64,000 nucleotides of DNA from Actinacidiphila alni (lineage in GTDB: Bacteria > Actinomycetota > Actinomycetes > Streptomycetales > Streptomycetaceae). The stretch spans positions 186,001 through 250,000 of the forward strand of contig NZ_FONG01000005.1 of the NCBI RefSeq assembly GCF_900112845.1, written 5' to 3'. Shown one piece after another: positions 11,153-20,831 of the stretch. How positions within the stretch are numbered: position 1 is the stretch's first letter; every line of letters starts with the position of its first letter. The position numbers and the translations under genes were made by a program. The notes below the pieces were generated by a model, which was not told where the DNA came from, searched no databases, and saw only the letters and a program-made list of their open reading frames with translations.

Positions 11153-12322
11153 GTGACAGCTATGGGGGGACCGGGGGAGACGCGGGACACGGAGCACGCA
11201 CCGGCCGAACCTGCCGTGGCCGGCGGCAGCGGCGAGGACGACGGCAGCCCGCTGCGGTCGCTGATCCTCGGCCTGCTGCTGGGCGCCACGATCGCCGCCC
11301 TGGTGTGCGGGCTCGTCATCGGCAGGCCCGCCCTGTGGGGCCCGGGCGCCGGGGTCACGGCGCTGTTCCTGCTGGCCGGGACCGGCGTCTTCGAGCGGAG
11401 GACGGACAAGCCGGTCGTGGAACGGCGCAAGGCGCTGGCCATGATCGAGAGCCGGCGCGCCACCAGCACCGGCGAATCCGCGGACATCCCCGTCGCCTTC
11501 GATCTGACGGTGGCGCCCGACGAGCGGCCCGCGTACCGGGTGAACACCGACGAGACCATCAATCTGGTGGACATCCCCGACTACAAGGTGCGCGGGATCG
11601 TGGTGGTGGAGTACCGCGTCGACAAACCGTGGGAAGTCGCCCTCGTCGCCGAGCCGGACGCCGAGTGGTCGCGGCGGCGGGCGGAGGCGGTGCTCGACTC
11701 GGCGCCGGAGTCGTCCCGGGAGAAGGACACCGCGCAGAAGGTCGGGCTCGGCTGCCTGATGGCGTTCTTCGGGCTGCTGGCCGGGGCCGCCGTGATCGTC
11801 GTCCTCTTCCGCGGCGACCTGTTCAAGGACGACGGCGCCGACTCCGGCGCGCACCCCGCACCCTCGGTCTCCGCGTCGTCGGATGCGACGTCGGACTCGT
11901 CGTCGACCACCACCACCGTCACCGACAGCATCACGACCGCCGACGTCAGCGGCTCGATCCTGACCGGCGGGCTGCTGCGGACGACCGCGAACTCGATGGT
12001 CACCGCGGGCGCGCCCACCGCGATCCGCCTCACGATCAGCGAGCACCGGATGACCGCGCGCGGCACCACGCCCGCCGAGTGGACCGCGGACCGGCTGCCG
12101 GTCCCGCTGAGCACCCTGCCGTACGAGAAGATGCCCGCGCTGGTGCGCGAGGCGAGGACGACGCTCCATGTGAACGGCGCCGGCGACTGGCAGATCGACG
12201 TCACCCGCGATGCGAAGACCAAGGCCGTGCGGATCGTGGTGACCGTCCGGGACGGCAACGGCGACGCCACCCTGACCGCGGACGAGACGGGACGGGTCAC
12301 GCACCGCGACCCCCGCAGCTAG
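11153..12322 (+). CDS. Uncharacterised membrane protein, three hydrophobic segments
   Basis: The protein has 389 residues and is not recognised. An acidic N-terminus (1-32) is followed by two hydrophobic segments (about 35-55 and 62-76), a soluble stretch of about 120 residues, a third hydrophobic segment (about 197-220), a Ser/Thr-rich linker (230-265, many consecutive Ser and Thr) and a C-terminal soluble domain probably outside the cell. The GTG start has no ribosome site, but CACAAT ends seven bases upstream, so the mRNA may be leaderless. An in-frame ATG three codons in is an alternative start. No catalytic motif was found. Confidence 0.72.
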   Translation: MTAMGGPGETRDTEHAPAEPAVAGGSGEDDGSPLRSLILGLLLGATIAALVCGLVIGRPALWGPGAGVTALFLLAGTGVFERRTDKPVVERRKALAMIESRRATSTGESADIPVAFDLTVAPDERPAYRVNTDETINLVDIPDYKVRGIVVVEYRVDKPWEVALVAEPDAEWSRRRAEAVLDSAPESSREKDTAQKVGLGCLMAFFGLLAGAAVIVVLFRGDLFKDDGADSGAHPAPSVSASSDATSDSSSTTTTVTDSITTADVSGSILTGGLLRTTANSMVTAGAPTAIRLTISEHRMTARGTTPAEWTADRLPVPLSTLPYEKMPALVREARTTLHVNGAGDWQIDVTRDAKTKAVRIVVTVRDGNGDATLTADETGRVTHRDPRS

Positions 12323-12375
12323 CCCGCCGCGCGGGTCATTGGGCAGCCTGTACGCGGCCCCCGCGCGCCCCAGGT

Positions 12376-12403
12376 TTGGCGATCGGACGCGGAGGGGTAA
12401 GCT
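12376..12403 (+). promoter_or_regulatory. Candidate promoter of the S10 operon
   Basis: TTGGCG (12376-12381) and TAAGCT (12398-12403) are separated by 16 bases. A second, weaker possibility is TTGGCC at 12415 with CACACT at 12440. Either would give an rpsJ leader of about 300-340 bases. Confidence 0.45.
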
Positions 12404-12748
12404 CTCCGGCTCGATTGGCCACGGCCATGCCCCATATGGCACACTGTCCAAGTTGCTCGGTCGAGCGCCGATGCTGCGCGCCTCCCGTCGGGGGGACCGG
12501 AAGCGAGTCCCACAGTACTCGTCGCCCTACCTGCCCCTCGGGGCAGCACTGGGGCGGACGTACGGGAATCTTCCGGGAAGCGTCAGTGCGGTTCCGGCCA
12601 GGCATCCGGTGGGTGTTATCTCCCACGCAACCCCCTGCCAAGGGATTTCCGCATGCGGAAATTCACGGAAGGGGCGCGACACGCCCGACCGCGTGGGTCG
12701 GAGTAGCGGATGCCAGAGCGTAAATGAGACAAGGACTACGGAGTAGCC
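12404..12748 (+). other. Long leader of the S10 operon
   Basis: This gene-free stretch before rpsJ carries several inverted repeats. CTGCCCC-TCG-GGGCAG lies near 12531-12546, and TTTCCGCATGCGGAAA lies near 12647-12662. The hairpin shared with the rpsL leader is at 12685-12701. In other bacteria L4 regulates the S10 operon through such a leader; whether L4 binds here is unknown. Short open frames have no ribosome sites. Confidence 0.5.
12676..12701 (+). promoter_or_regulatory. Leader hairpin shared with the rpsL leader
   Basis: CCGACC-GCGTG-GGTCGG is preceded by GCGACACGC. It differs from the rpsL copy (1481-1506) at one base of 26 and lies 47 bases before the rpsJ ATG, against 48 bases for rpsL. 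Confidence 0.55.
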
Positions 12749-13057
12749 ATGGCGGGACAGAAGATCCGCATCCGGCTCAAGGCCTACGACCACGAGGTCA
12801 TCGACTCCTCGGCGAAGAAGATCGTCGAGACGGTGACCCGTACTGGTGCGCAGGTCGCGGGCCCGGTGCCGCTGCCCACTGAGAAGAACGTGTACTGCGT
12901 CATCAAGTCGCCGCACAAGTACAAGGACTCGCGCGAGCACTTCGAGATGCGCACGCACAAGCGCCTGATCGACATCCTCGACCCGACGCCCAAGACCGTT
13001 GACTCGCTGATGCGCCTGGACCTTCCGGCCGGCGTCGACATCGAGATCAAGCTCTGA
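12749..13057 (+). CDS. rpsJ: 30S ribosomal protein S10 (NusE)
   Basis: S10 (102 residues) binds the 30S head and, as NusE with NusB, takes part in transcription antitermination of rRNA operons. It shows [34 protein letters not shown] and [23 protein letters not shown] precedes the ATG (CTACGGAGTAGCCATG). It is the first gene of the S10 operon, which runs to rpsQ with very short gaps or overlaps. Confidence 0.98.
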   Translation: MAGQKIRIRLKAYDHEVIDSSAKKIVETVTRTGAQVAGPVPLPTEKNVYCVIKSPHKYKDSREHFEMRTHKRLIDILDPTPKTVDSLMRLDLPAGVDIEIKL

Positions 13058-13070
13058 GAGGCGCGGAGAG

Positions 13071-13715
13071 ATGACCAAGCAGATCAAGGGCATCCTGGGC
13101 GAGAAGCTCGGCATGACCCAGGTCTGGGACGAGAACAACCGTGTCGTCCCAGTCACTGTCGTCAAGGCCGGACCGAACGTCGTCACCCAGGTCCGTACGA
13201 ACGACGCCGACGGCTACGAGTCGGTCCAGCTCGCCTTCGGCGAGATCGACCCGCGCAAGGTGAACAAGCCCCTCAAGGGCCACTTCGCGAAGGCCGACGT
13301 CACCCCCCGCCGCCACCTGGTGGAGCTGCGCACCGCGGACGCCGCGGAGTACGCGCTCGGCCAGGAGATCACCGCCGAGGTGTTCGAGGCCGGCATCAAG
13401 GTCGACGTGACCGGCAAGAGCAAGGGCAAGGGCTTCGCCGGTGTCATGAAGCGTCACAACTTCAAGGGCCTCGGCGCCGGACACGGTGTCCAGCGCAAGC
13501 ACCGCTCTCCCGGCTCCATCGGTGGCTGCGCCACCCCGGGCCGTGTGTTCAAGGGCCTGCGCATGGCGGGCCGCATGGGCAACGAGCGGGTCACCACCCA
13601 GAACCTGACCGTCCACGCCGTTGACGCGGAGAAGGGCCTGCTGCTCATCAAGGGCGCGGTTCCTGGTCCGAACGGCGGCCTCGTCCTGGTCCGCACCGCG
13701 GCCAAGGGGGCCTGA
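13071..13715 (+). CDS. rplC: 50S ribosomal protein L3
   Basis: L3 (214 residues) is an early 50S assembly protein whose extended loop reaches the peptidyl transferase centre. Typical segments are [37 protein letters not shown] and [22 protein letters not shown] directly precedes the ATG. It lies 13 bases after rpsJ and 5 before rplD. Confidence 0.98.
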   Translation: MTKQIKGILGEKLGMTQVWDENNRVVPVTVVKAGPNVVTQVRTNDADGYESVQLAFGEIDPRKVNKPLKGHFAKADVTPRRHLVELRTADAAEYALGQEITAEVFEAGIKVDVTGKSKGKGFAGVMKRHNFKGLGAGHGVQRKHRSPGSIGGCATPGRVFKGLRMAGRMGNERVTTQNLTVHAVDAEKGLLLIKGAVPGPNGGLVLVRTAAKGA

Positions 13716-13720
13716 AGGAT

Positions 13721-14398
13721 ATGAGCACCATTAACGTCCTGTCGCCGTCGGGCGACACCGCCGGGACCGTAGAGCTCCCGGCCGAGATCTTCGACGCCAA
13801 GGTCAGCATCCCGCTGATCCACCAGGTCGTCGTCGCGCAGCTCGCCGCCGCCCGCCAGGGCACGCACAAGGTGAAGACGCGTGGCGAGGTCCGCGGTGGT
13901 GGCCGCAAGCCGTACCGCCAGAAGGGCACCGGCCGCGCCCGTCAGGGTTCGACCCGCGCCCCGCAGTTCGCCGGCGGTGGCGTCGTCCACGGTCCCGTGC
14001 CGCGCGACTACTCGCAGCGCACCCCGAAGAAGATGGTCAAGGCCGCCCTCCGCGGTGCCCTGACCGACCGTGCGCGGCACAACCGCATCCACGTCGTCTC
14101 CGGCGTCGTCGAGGGCTCCGCGCCGTCGACGAAGGCCGCCAAGAGCCTGCTCGCCAAGATCAGCGAGCGCAAGAACGTGCTCCTGGTCGTCGAGCGCGCC
14201 GACGAGACCGCGTGGCTGTCCGCCCGCAACCTGCCCCAGGTGCACATCCTGGAGGCCGGTCAGCTGAACACGTACGACGTGCTCGTCTCCGACGACGTGG
14301 TCTTCACCAAGGACGCCTTCGAGCGTTTCGTGGCCGGGCCCGCCGCCTCCGGCAAGGCCGTTGCCTCCGAGGATGAGCTCGAAGGGAGCGAAGCCTGA
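13721..14398 (+). CDS. rplD: 50S ribosomal protein L4
   Basis: L4 (225 residues) lines the peptide exit tunnel with a basic loop, seen here as [20 protein letters not shown]. That loop is where macrolide-resistance changes occur elsewhere; no deletion or insertion is apparent. In other bacteria L4 also represses its operon. The stop TGA shares one base with the rplW ATG, so translation is coupled. Confidence 0.98.
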   Translation: MSTINVLSPSGDTAGTVELPAEIFDAKVSIPLIHQVVVAQLAAARQGTHKVKTRGEVRGGGRKPYRQKGTGRARQGSTRAPQFAGGGVVHGPVPRDYSQRTPKKMVKAALRGALTDRARHNRIHVVSGVVEGSAPSTKAAKSLLAKISERKNVLLVVERADETAWLSARNLPQVHILEAGQLNTYDVLVSDDVVFTKDAFERFVAGPAASGKAVASEDELEGSEA

Positions 14399-14739
14399 TG
14401 AGCGAGGCAACTGCCGCCAACGGCGCGGTCGTCACCAGCAAGACCTACACGGACCCGCGTGACCTGCTGATCAAGCCGGTGGTGTCCGAGAAGAGCTACG
14501 CGCTGCTGGACGAGAACAAGTACACGTTCGTCGTCGACCCGCGCGCGAACAAGACCCAGATCCGGCAGGCCGTCGAGGCGGTCTTCCAGGTCAAGGTCAT
14601 CGGGGTCAACACGATCAACCGGCAGGGCAAGCGCAAGCGCACCCGCACCGGTTTCGGCAAGCGTGCCAACACCAAGCGCGCCATCGTGACCCTTGCCGAG
14701 GGCGACCGAATCGACATCTTCGGCGGCCCGGTCTCCTAA
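14398..14739 (+). CDS. rplW: 50S ribosomal protein L23
   Basis: L23 (113 residues) lies at the tunnel exit and is the docking site for trigger factor and SRP. It shows [20 protein letters not shown] and [18 protein letters not shown], with the basic loop [16 protein letters not shown] 12-residue N-terminal extension ([12 protein letters not shown]) is typical of actinobacteria. It overlaps rplD by one base (TGATG). Confidence 0.97.
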   Translation: MSEATAANGAVVTSKTYTDPRDLLIKPVVSEKSYALLDENKYTFVVDPRANKTQIRQAVEAVFQVKVIGVNTINRQGKRKRTRTGFGKRANTKRAIVTLAEGDRIDIFGGPVS

Positions 14740-14786
14740 CGGGGACCGGATCGTGTCGAAGTCCTGAATTCACCGAGGACTGAGAA

Positions 14787-15623
14787 ATGGGTATCCGCAA
14801 GTACAAGCCGACGACTCCGGGCCGTCGTGGCTCCAGCGTCGCCGACTTTGTCGAGATCACGCGGTCCACGCCGGAGAAGTCGCTGGTCCGCCCGCTGCAC
14901 AGCAAGGGCGGCCGTAACAACGCCGGTCGTGTGACCGTCCGCCACCAGGGCGGTGGCCACAAGCGCGCCTACCGAGTCATCGACTTCCGTCGCCATGACA
15001 AGGACGGCGTGCCCGCCAAGGTCGCGCACATCGAGTACGACCCCAACCGCACCGCGCGCATCGCGCTGCTGCACTACGCGGACGGCGAGAAGCGCTACAT
15101 CCTCGCCCCCGCGCGGCTCCAGCAGGGCGACCGGATCGAGAACGGCCCCAACGCTGACATCAAGCCGGGCAACAACCTGCCGCTGCGCAACATCCCGGTC
15201 GGTACGACGATCCACGCGATCGAGCTGCGGCCCGGTGGCGGCGCGAAGATCTCCCGTTCCGCGGGCGCTTCCGTGCAGCTGCTGGCGAAGGAAGGCACCA
15301 TGGCCACCCTTCGCATGCCGTCCGGCGAGGTCCGGATGGTCGACGTCCGCTGCCGCGCCACGATCGGCGAGGTCGGCAACGCCGAGCAGTCGAACATCAA
15401 CTGGGGCAAGGCCGGCCGCATGCGGTGGAAGGGCGTCCGCCCGACCGTCCGCGGTGTCGCCATGAACCCGGTGGACCACCCGCACGGTGGTGGTGAGGGC
15501 AAGACCTCCGGTGGTCGCCACCCGGTCTCCCCGTGGGGTCAGAAGGAGGGTCGTACTCGTTCTCCCAAGAAGGCGAGCAACAAGTACATCGTCCGCCGCC
15601 GCAAGACGAACAAGAAGCGCTAG
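14787..15623 (+). CDS. rplB: 50S ribosomal protein L2
   Basis: L2 (278 residues) binds 23S rRNA domain IV, helps join the subunits and is close to the peptidyl transferase centre. The conserved [13 protein letters not shown] segment with its functionally important His is intact, as are [19 protein letters not shown] and the basic C-terminus. The 47-base gap after rplW contains only the ribosome site (CCGAGGAC). Confidence 0.98.
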   Translation: MGIRKYKPTTPGRRGSSVADFVEITRSTPEKSLVRPLHSKGGRNNAGRVTVRHQGGGHKRAYRVIDFRRHDKDGVPAKVAHIEYDPNRTARIALLHYADGEKRYILAPARLQQGDRIENGPNADIKPGNNLPLRNIPVGTTIHAIELRPGGGAKISRSAGASVQLLAKEGTMATLRMPSGEVRMVDVRCRATIGEVGNAEQSNINWGKAGRMRWKGVRPTVRGVAMNPVDHPHGGGEGKTSGGRHPVSPWGQKEGRTRSPKKASNKYIVRRRKTNKKR

Positions 15624-15635
15624 GAGCGGGTGTAG

Positions 15636-15917
15636 ATGCCGCGCAGTCTCAAGAAGGGGCCCTTCGTCGACGACCACCTGATCAAAAAGGTGGACGTGCA
15701 GAACGAGGCAGGCACCAAGAACGTCATCAAGACCTGGTCCCGCCGCTCGATGATCGTCCCGGCGATGCTGGGTCACACGATCGCGGTGCACGACGGCCGT
15801 AAGCACGTCCCGGTGTTCGTCACTGAGTCGATGGTCGGCCACAAGCTCGGCGAGTTCGCACCGACCCGCACCTTCCGCGGGCACGAGAAGGACGACCGCA
15901 AGTCGCGGCGTCGCTGA
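15636..15917 (+). CDS. rpsS: 30S ribosomal protein S19
   Basis: S19 (93 residues) pairs with S13 in the 30S head. [39 protein letters not shown] and [16 protein letters not shown] are all present. It starts 12 bases after rplB with TAGGAGCGG upstream and ends in a basic tail. Confidence 0.98.
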   Translation: MPRSLKKGPFVDDHLIKKVDVQNEAGTKNVIKTWSRRSMIVPAMLGHTIAVHDGRKHVPVFVTESMVGHKLGEFAPTRTFRGHEKDDRKSRRR

Positions 15918-15962
15918 GCGGGCTGAACCGTGACGACGAAGACAGACACTGAAGGGACAACC

Positions 15963-16310
15963 ATGGAAGCCAGGGCCCAGGCGCGGTACATCCGCGTCAC
16001 GCCCATGAAGGCCCGCCGCGTGGTGGACCTCATCCGTGGCATGGACGCCACGGAGGCTCAGGCGGTCCTGCGTTTCACCCCGCAGGCCGCGAGCGTGCCG
16101 GTCGGCAAGGTGCTGGACAGCGCCATCGCCAACGCCGCGCACAACTACGACCACACCGACGCCGAGTCGCTGTTCGTCAGCGAGGCGTACGTGGACGAGG
16201 GCCCGACCCTGAAGCGGTTCCGGCCGCGCGCCCAGGGCCGTGCGTACCGGATCCGCAAGCGGACCAGCCACATCACCGTGGTCGTCAGCAGCAAGGAAGG
16301 AACCCGGTAA
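15963..16310 (+). CDS. rplV: 50S ribosomal protein L22
   Basis: L22 (115 residues) forms the tunnel constriction with L4. The ATG at 15963 is preferred because GAAGGGAC precedes it and the product starts [19 protein letters not shown]; an upstream in-frame ATG would add eleven unconserved residues. The beta-hairpin [19 protein letters not shown] is normal in length, so no macrolide-type duplication is seen. Its stop shares a base with the rpsC ATG. Confidence 0.96.
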   Translation: MEARAQARYIRVTPMKARRVVDLIRGMDATEAQAVLRFTPQAASVPVGKVLDSAIANAAHNYDHTDAESLFVSEAYVDEGPTLKRFRPRAQGRAYRIRKRTSHITVVVSSKEGTR

Positions 16311-17143
16311 TGGGCCAGAAGGTAAACCCGTACGGGTTCCGGCTCGGCATCACCACGGACTTCAAGTCCCGGTGGTACGCCGACAAGCTGTACAAGGACT
16401 ACGTCAAGGAAGACGTCGCCATCCGCAAGATGATGACGCAGGGCATGGAGCGGGCGGGCATCTCCAAGGTGGAGATCGAGCGCACCCGTGACCGTGTCCG
16501 CGTCGACATCCACACCGCCCGGCCGGGCATCGTCATCGGCCGCCGCGGCGCGGAGGCCGACCGTATCCGCGGCGACCTGGAGAAGCTGACCGGCAAGCAG
16601 GTCCAGCTCAACATCCTCGAGGTCAAGAACCCGGAGATGGACGCTCAGCTGGTGGCCCAGGCCGTCGCCGAGCAGCTGTCCTCCCGCGTCTCCTTCCGCC
16701 GTGCCATGCGCAAGAGCATGCAGGGCACCATGAAGGCCGGCGCCAAGGGCATCAAGATCCAGTGCGGCGGCCGTCTCGGCGGCGCCGAGATGTCCCGCTC
16801 CGAGTTCTACCGCGAGGGCCGGGTCCCGCTGCACACCCTGCGCGCCAACGTGGACTACGGCTTCTTCGAGGCCAAGACCACCTTCGGCCGGATCGGTGTG
16901 AAGGTCTGGATCTACAAGGGCGACGTCAAGAACATCGCCGAGGTCCGCGCCGACAACGCCGCGGCCCGCGCCGGCAACCGCCCGGCCCGCGGCGGCGGCA
17001 ACGAGCGTCCGCAGCGTCGCGGTGGCGAGCGCGGTGGCCGTGGCCGCCGTCCGCAGACCGACGGCGGGGCCCCCAAGGCCGCCGACGCTCCCGCGACTGA
17101 GGCCCCGGCGGCGACGCCGGAGACCCCCGGAACGGAAGGCTGA
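16310..17143 (+). CDS. rpsC: 30S ribosomal protein S3
   Basis: S3 (277 residues) lines the mRNA entry channel. [20 protein letters not shown] and the KH-domain [14 protein letters not shown] motif are present. After about residue 215 comes a Gly/Arg- then Ala/Pro-rich extension of about 60 residues ([20 protein letters not shown]) that ends acidic. Such tails are usual in streptomycetes and probably disordered. The start overlaps the rplV stop (TAATG). Confidence 0.98.
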   Translation: MGQKVNPYGFRLGITTDFKSRWYADKLYKDYVKEDVAIRKMMTQGMERAGISKVEIERTRDRVRVDIHTARPGIVIGRRGAEADRIRGDLEKLTGKQVQLNILEVKNPEMDAQLVAQAVAEQLSSRVSFRRAMRKSMQGTMKAGAKGIKIQCGGRLGGAEMSRSEFYREGRVPLHTLRANVDYGFFEAKTTFGRIGVKVWIYKGDVKNIAEVRADNAAARAGNRPARGGGNERPQRRGGERGGRGRRPQTDGGAPKAADAPATEAPAATPETPGTEG

Positions 17144-17149
17144 GTCACC

Positions 17150-17569
17150 ATGCTGATCCCCCGCAGGGTCAAGCACCGCAAGCAGCACCACCCCGGCCGT
17201 GACGGCATGGCCAAGGGCGGCACGGAGCTGGCGTTCGGCGAGTACGGCCTGCAGGCCGTCACGCCCGCCTACGTGACCAACCGGCAGATCGAGTCCGCTC
17301 GTATCTCCATCACCCGTCACATCAAGCGCGGCGGCAAGGTCTGGATCAACATCTACCCGGACCGCCCGCTCACCAAGAAGCCGGCCGAGACCCGCATGGG
17401 TTCCGGTAAGGGTTCTCCCGAGTGGTGGATCGCGAACGTCAAGCCCGGTCGGGTGATGTTCGAGCTGTCTTTCCCGAACGAGAAGGTTGCTCGTGAGGCG
17501 CTGACCCGCGCCGCGCACAAGCTTCCGATGAAGTGCCGCATCGTGCGGCGCGAGGCAGGTGAGCTGTAA
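17150..17569 (+). CDS. rplP: 50S ribosomal protein L16
   Basis: L16 (139 residues) lies near the A-site tRNA elbow. It shows [38 protein letters not shown] and the C-terminal [17 protein letters not shown]-type segment. It begins six bases after rpsC and its stop shares a base with the rpmC ATG (TAATG). Confidence 0.98.
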   Translation: MLIPRRVKHRKQHHPGRDGMAKGGTELAFGEYGLQAVTPAYVTNRQIESARISITRHIKRGGKVWINIYPDRPLTKKPAETRMGSGKGSPEWWIANVKPGRVMFELSFPNEKVAREALTRAAHKLPMKCRIVRREAGEL

Positions 17570-17802
17570 TGGCGGCCGGTACCAAGGCTTCCGAGCTGCG
17601 CCAGCTGGGCGACGAGGAACTCGTCAACAAGCTGCGCGAGGCGAAGGAGGAGCTGTTCAACCTCCGCTTCCAAGGAGCCACCGGGCAGCTCGAGAACAAC
17701 AGCCGGCTCAAGGTGGTCCGCAAGGACATCGCCCGGATCTACACGTTGATGCACGAGCGTGAGCTGGGCATCGAGACGGTGGAGACGGTGGAGAGCGCCT
17801 GA
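17569..17802 (+). CDS. rpmC: 50S ribosomal protein L29
   Basis: L29 (77 residues) is a two-helix protein near the tunnel exit beside L23. It shows [19 protein letters not shown] and [20 protein letters not shown]. The C-terminal [16 protein letters not shown] tail is acidic. It overlaps both neighbours by one base (TAATG and TGATG). Confidence 0.97.
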   Translation: MAAGTKASELRQLGDEELVNKLREAKEELFNLRFQGATGQLENNSRLKVVRKDIARIYTLMHERELGIETVETVESA

Positions 17803-18089
17803 TGAGCGAGAAGAATGTGACTGAGACGACCGAAGCGCAGCGCGGCTTCCGCAAGACCCGTGAGGGTCTGGTGGTCAGCGACAAGATGGACAAGACCGTC
17901 GTGGTCGCCGTCGAGGACCGTGTGAAGCACGCCCTGTACGGCAAGGTCATCCGCCGCACCAACAAGCTCAAGGCGCACGACGAGCAGAACGCCGCGGGCA
18001 TCGGCGACCGGGTCCTCCTCATGGAGACCCGGCCGACCTCCGCGACCAAGCGGTGGCGCGTCGTCGAGATCCTCGAGAAGGCCAAGTAA
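17802..18089 (+). CDS. rpsQ: 30S ribosomal protein S17
   Basis: S17 (95 residues) is an OB-fold protein of the 30S body needed early in assembly. An N-terminal extension ([12 protein letters not shown]) precedes the family core [17 protein letters not shown] and [16 protein letters not shown]. It is the last gene of the tightly packed S10 cluster; two hairpins follow before rplN. Confidence 0.97.
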   Translation: MSEKNVTETTEAQRGFRKTREGLVVSDKMDKTVVVAVEDRVKHALYGKVIRRTNKLKAHDEQNAAGIGDRVLLMETRPTSATKRWRVVEILEKAK

Positions 18090-18092
18090 TCA

Positions 18093-18158
18093 CCTGAGGG
18101 CACTCCCTCAGGACCGTTCCGTCAGGCTCGGCGGCGGCCCGCTCGCACAGAGCGGGCC
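18093..18158 (+). terminator. Two tandem hairpins between rpsQ and rplN
   Basis: Hairpin 1 is CCTGAGGG-CACT-CCCTCAGG (18093-18112). Hairpin 2 has a 9-bp stem GGCCCGCTC / GAGCGGGCC (18136-18158) with a five-base loop. There is no T-run. They mark the S10/spc boundary and may cause partial termination or act as mRNA processing or stability elements. Confidence 0.55.
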
Positions 18159-18193
18159 CCGCCGGGAACCGACGCGACAATCAGGAGATAGAC

Positions 18194-18562
18194 GTGATCC
18201 AGCAGGAGTCGCGACTTCGTGTCGCCGACAACACTGGTGCCAAGGAGATCCTTTGCATCCGTGTTCTCGGTGGCTCGGGTCGCCGCTACGCGGGAATCGG
18301 TGACGTCATCGTCGCCACCGTCAAGGACGCGATCCCCGGTGGCAACGTGAAGAAGGGCGAGGTCGTCAAGGCGGTCATCGTCCGGACCGTCAAGGAGCGC
18401 CGTCGCGCCGACGGCTCGTACATCCGGTTCGACGAGAACGCCGCCGTCATCCTCAAGAACGACGGCGACCCCCGCGGCACCCGTATCTTCGGCCCCGTCG
18501 GCCGTGAGCTGCGCGAGAAGAAGTTCATGAAGATCGTCTCGCTCGCGCCGGAGGTGCTGTAA
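18194..18562 (+). CDS. rplN: 50S ribosomal protein L14
   Basis: L14 (122 residues) forms intersubunit bridges with 16S rRNA and contacts L19. The GTG start follows CAGGAGAT and gives [20 protein letters not shown]. The family segments [17 protein letters not shown] and RVFGPV-type [18 protein letters not shown] are present. It begins the spc cluster, four bases before rplX. Confidence 0.98.
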   Translation: MIQQESRLRVADNTGAKEILCIRVLGGSGRRYAGIGDVIVATVKDAIPGGNVKKGEVVKAVIVRTVKERRRADGSYIRFDENAAVILKNDGDPRGTRIFGPVGRELREKKFMKIVSLAPEVL

Positions 18563-18565
18563 CCG

Positions 18566-18889
18566 ATGAAGATCAAGAAGGGCGACCTGGTCCAGGTCAT
18601 CACCGGCAAGGACAAGGGCAAGCAGGGCAAGGTCATCGTGGCCTACCCCGCCCAGGACCGTGTCCTCGTCGAGGGTGTCAACCGGGTCAAGAAGCACACC
18701 AAGGCCGGCCAGACCGACCGTGGCTCCAAGACCGGCGGCATCATCACCACCGAGGCGCCCATCCACGTCAGCAACGTGCAGCTGGTTGTTGAGAAGGACG
18801 GCAAGAAGGTCGTGACCCGCGTCGGCTACCGGTTCGACGACGAGGGCAACAAGATCCGCGTCGCCAAGCGGACCGGTGAGGACATCTGA
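18566..18889 (+). CDS. rplX: 50S ribosomal protein L24
   Basis: L24 (107 residues) is a 50S assembly initiator with a KOW motif, seen in [37 protein letters not shown] and the C-terminal [18 protein letters not shown] match the family. Its stop shares one base with the rplE ATG (TGATG). Confidence 0.98.
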   Translation: MKIKKGDLVQVITGKDKGKQGKVIVAYPAQDRVLVEGVNRVKKHTKAGQTDRGSKTGGIITTEAPIHVSNVQLVVEKDGKKVVTRVGYRFDDEGNKIRVAKRTGEDI

Positions 18890-19449
18890 TGACTGCCACC
18901 ACCACTGCCCCCCGCCTGAAGACGCGCTACCGCGAGGAGATCACGGGCAAGCTGCAGGAGCAGTTCTCCTACGAGAACGTCATGCAGATCCCCGGTCTCA
19001 CCAAGATCGTGGTCAACATGGGTGTGGGCGACGCCGCCCGCGACTCCAAGCTGATCGAGGGCGCCATCCGCGACCTCGCCACGATCACCGGCCAGAAGCC
19101 GCAGGTCACCAAGGCCCGCAAGTCCATCGCGCAGTTCAAGCTGCGTGAGGGCCAGCCGATCGGCGCCCACGTCACCCTCCGCGGTGACCGCATGTGGGAG
19201 TTCCTGGACCGGCTGCTGTCGCTCGCGCTGCCGCGCATCCGCGACTTCCGCGGCCTGTCGCCGAAGCAGTTCGACGGCCGGGGCAACTACACCTTCGGTC
19301 TCACGGAGCAGGTCATGTTCCACGAGATCGACCAGGACAAGATCGACCGCGTCCGGGGTATGGACATCACCGTGGTCACCACGGCGACCAACGACGACGA
19401 GGGCCGCGCCCTCCTGCGTCACCTCGGCTTCCCGTTCAAGGAGGCGTGA
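18889..19449 (+). CDS. rplE: 50S ribosomal protein L5
   Basis: L5 (186 residues) binds 5S rRNA and the P-site tRNA. It shows [40 protein letters not shown] and [18 protein letters not shown]. It overlaps rplX by one base and is followed after three bases by the S14 gene. Confidence 0.98.
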   Translation: MTATTTAPRLKTRYREEITGKLQEQFSYENVMQIPGLTKIVVNMGVGDAARDSKLIEGAIRDLATITGQKPQVTKARKSIAQFKLREGQPIGAHVTLRGDRMWEFLDRLLSLALPRIRDFRGLSPKQFDGRGNYTFGLTEQVMFHEIDQDKIDRVRGMDITVVTTATNDDEGRALLRHLGFPFKEA

Positions 19450-19452
19450 GCC

Positions 19453-19638
19453 GTGGCGAAGAAGGCTCTCATTGCCAAGTCCGCCCGTAAGCCGAAGTTC
19501 GCTGTGCGCGCGTACAACCGCTGCCAGCGCTGCGGCCGGCCGCACTCCGTCTACCGCAAGTTCGGCCTGTGCCGTGTGTGCCTTCGTGAGATGGCCCACC
19601 GCGGCGAGCTGCCGGGCGTGACCAAGAGCTCCTGGTAG
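19453..19638 (+). CDS. rpsN: 30S ribosomal protein S14, zinc-binding type
   Basis: This is the short (61-residue) S14 type Z, sometimes called rpsZ. Four Cys (24, 27, 40, 43) in [10 protein letters not shown] and GLCRVCLRE form the Zn ribbon. The GTG start follows GGAGGCGTGAGCC. Actinobacteria often keep a second, Cys-free S14 elsewhere for zinc starvation; that copy is not in this window. After it comes an unusually long gap before rpsH. Confidence 0.97.
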   Translation: MAKKALIAKSARKPKFAVRAYNRCQRCGRPHSVYRKFGLCRVCLREMAHRGELPGVTKSSW

Positions 19639-19683
19639 TTCCGGGCGACCGGACCACCAGGAACTCTCGGTAAGCATCAGGAC

Positions 19684-19704
19684 GGTCGGGAGCCCGACCT
19701 TTTT
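19684..19704 (+). terminator. Intrinsic terminator-like hairpin inside the spc cluster
   Basis: GGTCGGG-AG-CCCGACC is followed at once by five T. This is the only classical hairpin plus T-run in the ribosomal cluster, and it sits between rpsN and rpsH with essential genes downstream. It is either a leaky terminator or an attenuator. A separate promoter for rpsH onward may lie in the rest of the gap. Confidence 0.7.
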
Positions 19705-19869
19705 ACCGTAAGGTAGAAGGGTTGGGCGCCCGCCGCCCGATTCGACTTACTACGCCGTAGGTCCCCGTGCCGCACCCGTCCCGACGTGCCCGCCACCGAG
19801 CGGAGCACCTCTCGGGGAGAGGGATGGCACAGATAGGAAACCCCGGCGAGAGAGGCCCAGGGCCAACTC

Positions 19870-20268
19870 ATGACCATGACCGACCCCATCGCAGACATGC
19901 TGACCCGTCTGCGTAACGCGAACTCGGCGTACCACGACGATGTCGTGATGCCGTTCAGCAAGATCAAGTCGCACATCGCGGAGATCCTCCAGCAGGAGGG
20001 CTACATCACCGGCTGGAAGGTCGAGGACGCCGAGGTCGGCAAGAACCTCGTCCTCGAGCTGAAGTTCGGCCCGAACCGCGAGCGCTCGATCGCCGGCATC
20101 AAGCGCATCAGCAAGCCGGGCCTGCGGGTCTACGCAAAGTCCACCAACCTGCCGAAGGTGCTCGGCGGCCTGGGCGTGGCGATCATCTCCACGTCCCACG
20201 GTCTGCTCACCGGCCAGCAGGCGCAGAAGAAGGGCGTGGGTGGGGAAGTCCTCGCCTACGTCTGGTAA
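19870..20268 (+). CDS. rpsH: 30S ribosomal protein S8
   Basis: S8 (132 residues) binds the central 16S domain; in E. coli it represses the spc operon. It shows [20 protein letters not shown] and the C-terminal [21 protein letters not shown] second ATG two codons downstream is also possible. It is preceded by a 231-base gap with the terminator-like hairpin, so it may be transcribed partly from its own promoter. Confidence 0.97.
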   Translation: MTMTDPIADMLTRLRNANSAYHDDVVMPFSKIKSHIAEILQQEGYITGWKVEDAEVGKNLVLELKFGPNRERSIAGIKRISKPGLRVYAKSTNLPKVLGGLGVAIISTSHGLLTGQQAQKKGVGGEVLAYVW

Positions 20269-20289
20269 CCGGGAAAGCGAGGTAGAGCA

Positions 20290-20829
20290 ATGTCGCGCAT
20301 CGGCAAGCTGCCCATCTCGGTTCCCGCCGGAGTGGACGTCACCATCGACGGCCGTACGGTCGGTGTCAAGGGCCCCAAGGGTTCCCTGTCGCACACCATC
20401 GCCGCGCCGATCGAGATCGCTAAGGGCGAGGACGGCACGCTGCACGTCACGCGTCCCAACGACGAGCGTGTCTCGAAGGCCCTGCACGGCCTGTCCCGCA
20501 CGCTGGTGGCGAACATGATCACCGGCGTGACCGCGGGCTACAGCAAGGCACTCGAGATCAGCGGTGTCGGCTACCGCGTCCAGGCGAAGGGCTCCAACCT
20601 GGAGTTCGCGCTGGGCTACAGCCACCCCATTCTCGTCGAGGCCCCCGAGGGGATCTCCTTCAAGGTCGAGTCCCCGACGAAGTTCTCCGTCGAGGGCATC
20701 GACAAGCAGAAGGTCGGCGAGGTGGCCGCCAACATCCGCAAGCTGCGGAAGCCCGACCCGTACAAGGCCAAGGGCGTCAAGTACGCCGGCGAGGTCATCC
20801 GCCGCAAGGTCGGAAAGGCTGGTAAGTAG
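20290..20829 (+). CDS. rplF: 50S ribosomal protein L6
   Basis: L6 (179 residues) has two similar domains and lies near the factor-binding site. [40 protein letters not shown] and [20 protein letters not shown] are diagnostic. AGCGAGGTAGAGC precedes the ATG. It lies two bases before rplR. Confidence 0.98.
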   Translation: MSRIGKLPISVPAGVDVTIDGRTVGVKGPKGSLSHTIAAPIEIAKGEDGTLHVTRPNDERVSKALHGLSRTLVANMITGVTAGYSKALEISGVGYRVQAKGSNLEFALGYSHPILVEAPEGISFKVESPTKFSVEGIDKQKVGEVAANIRKLRKPDPYKAKGVKYAGEVIRRKVGKAGK

Positions 20830-20831
20830 CC

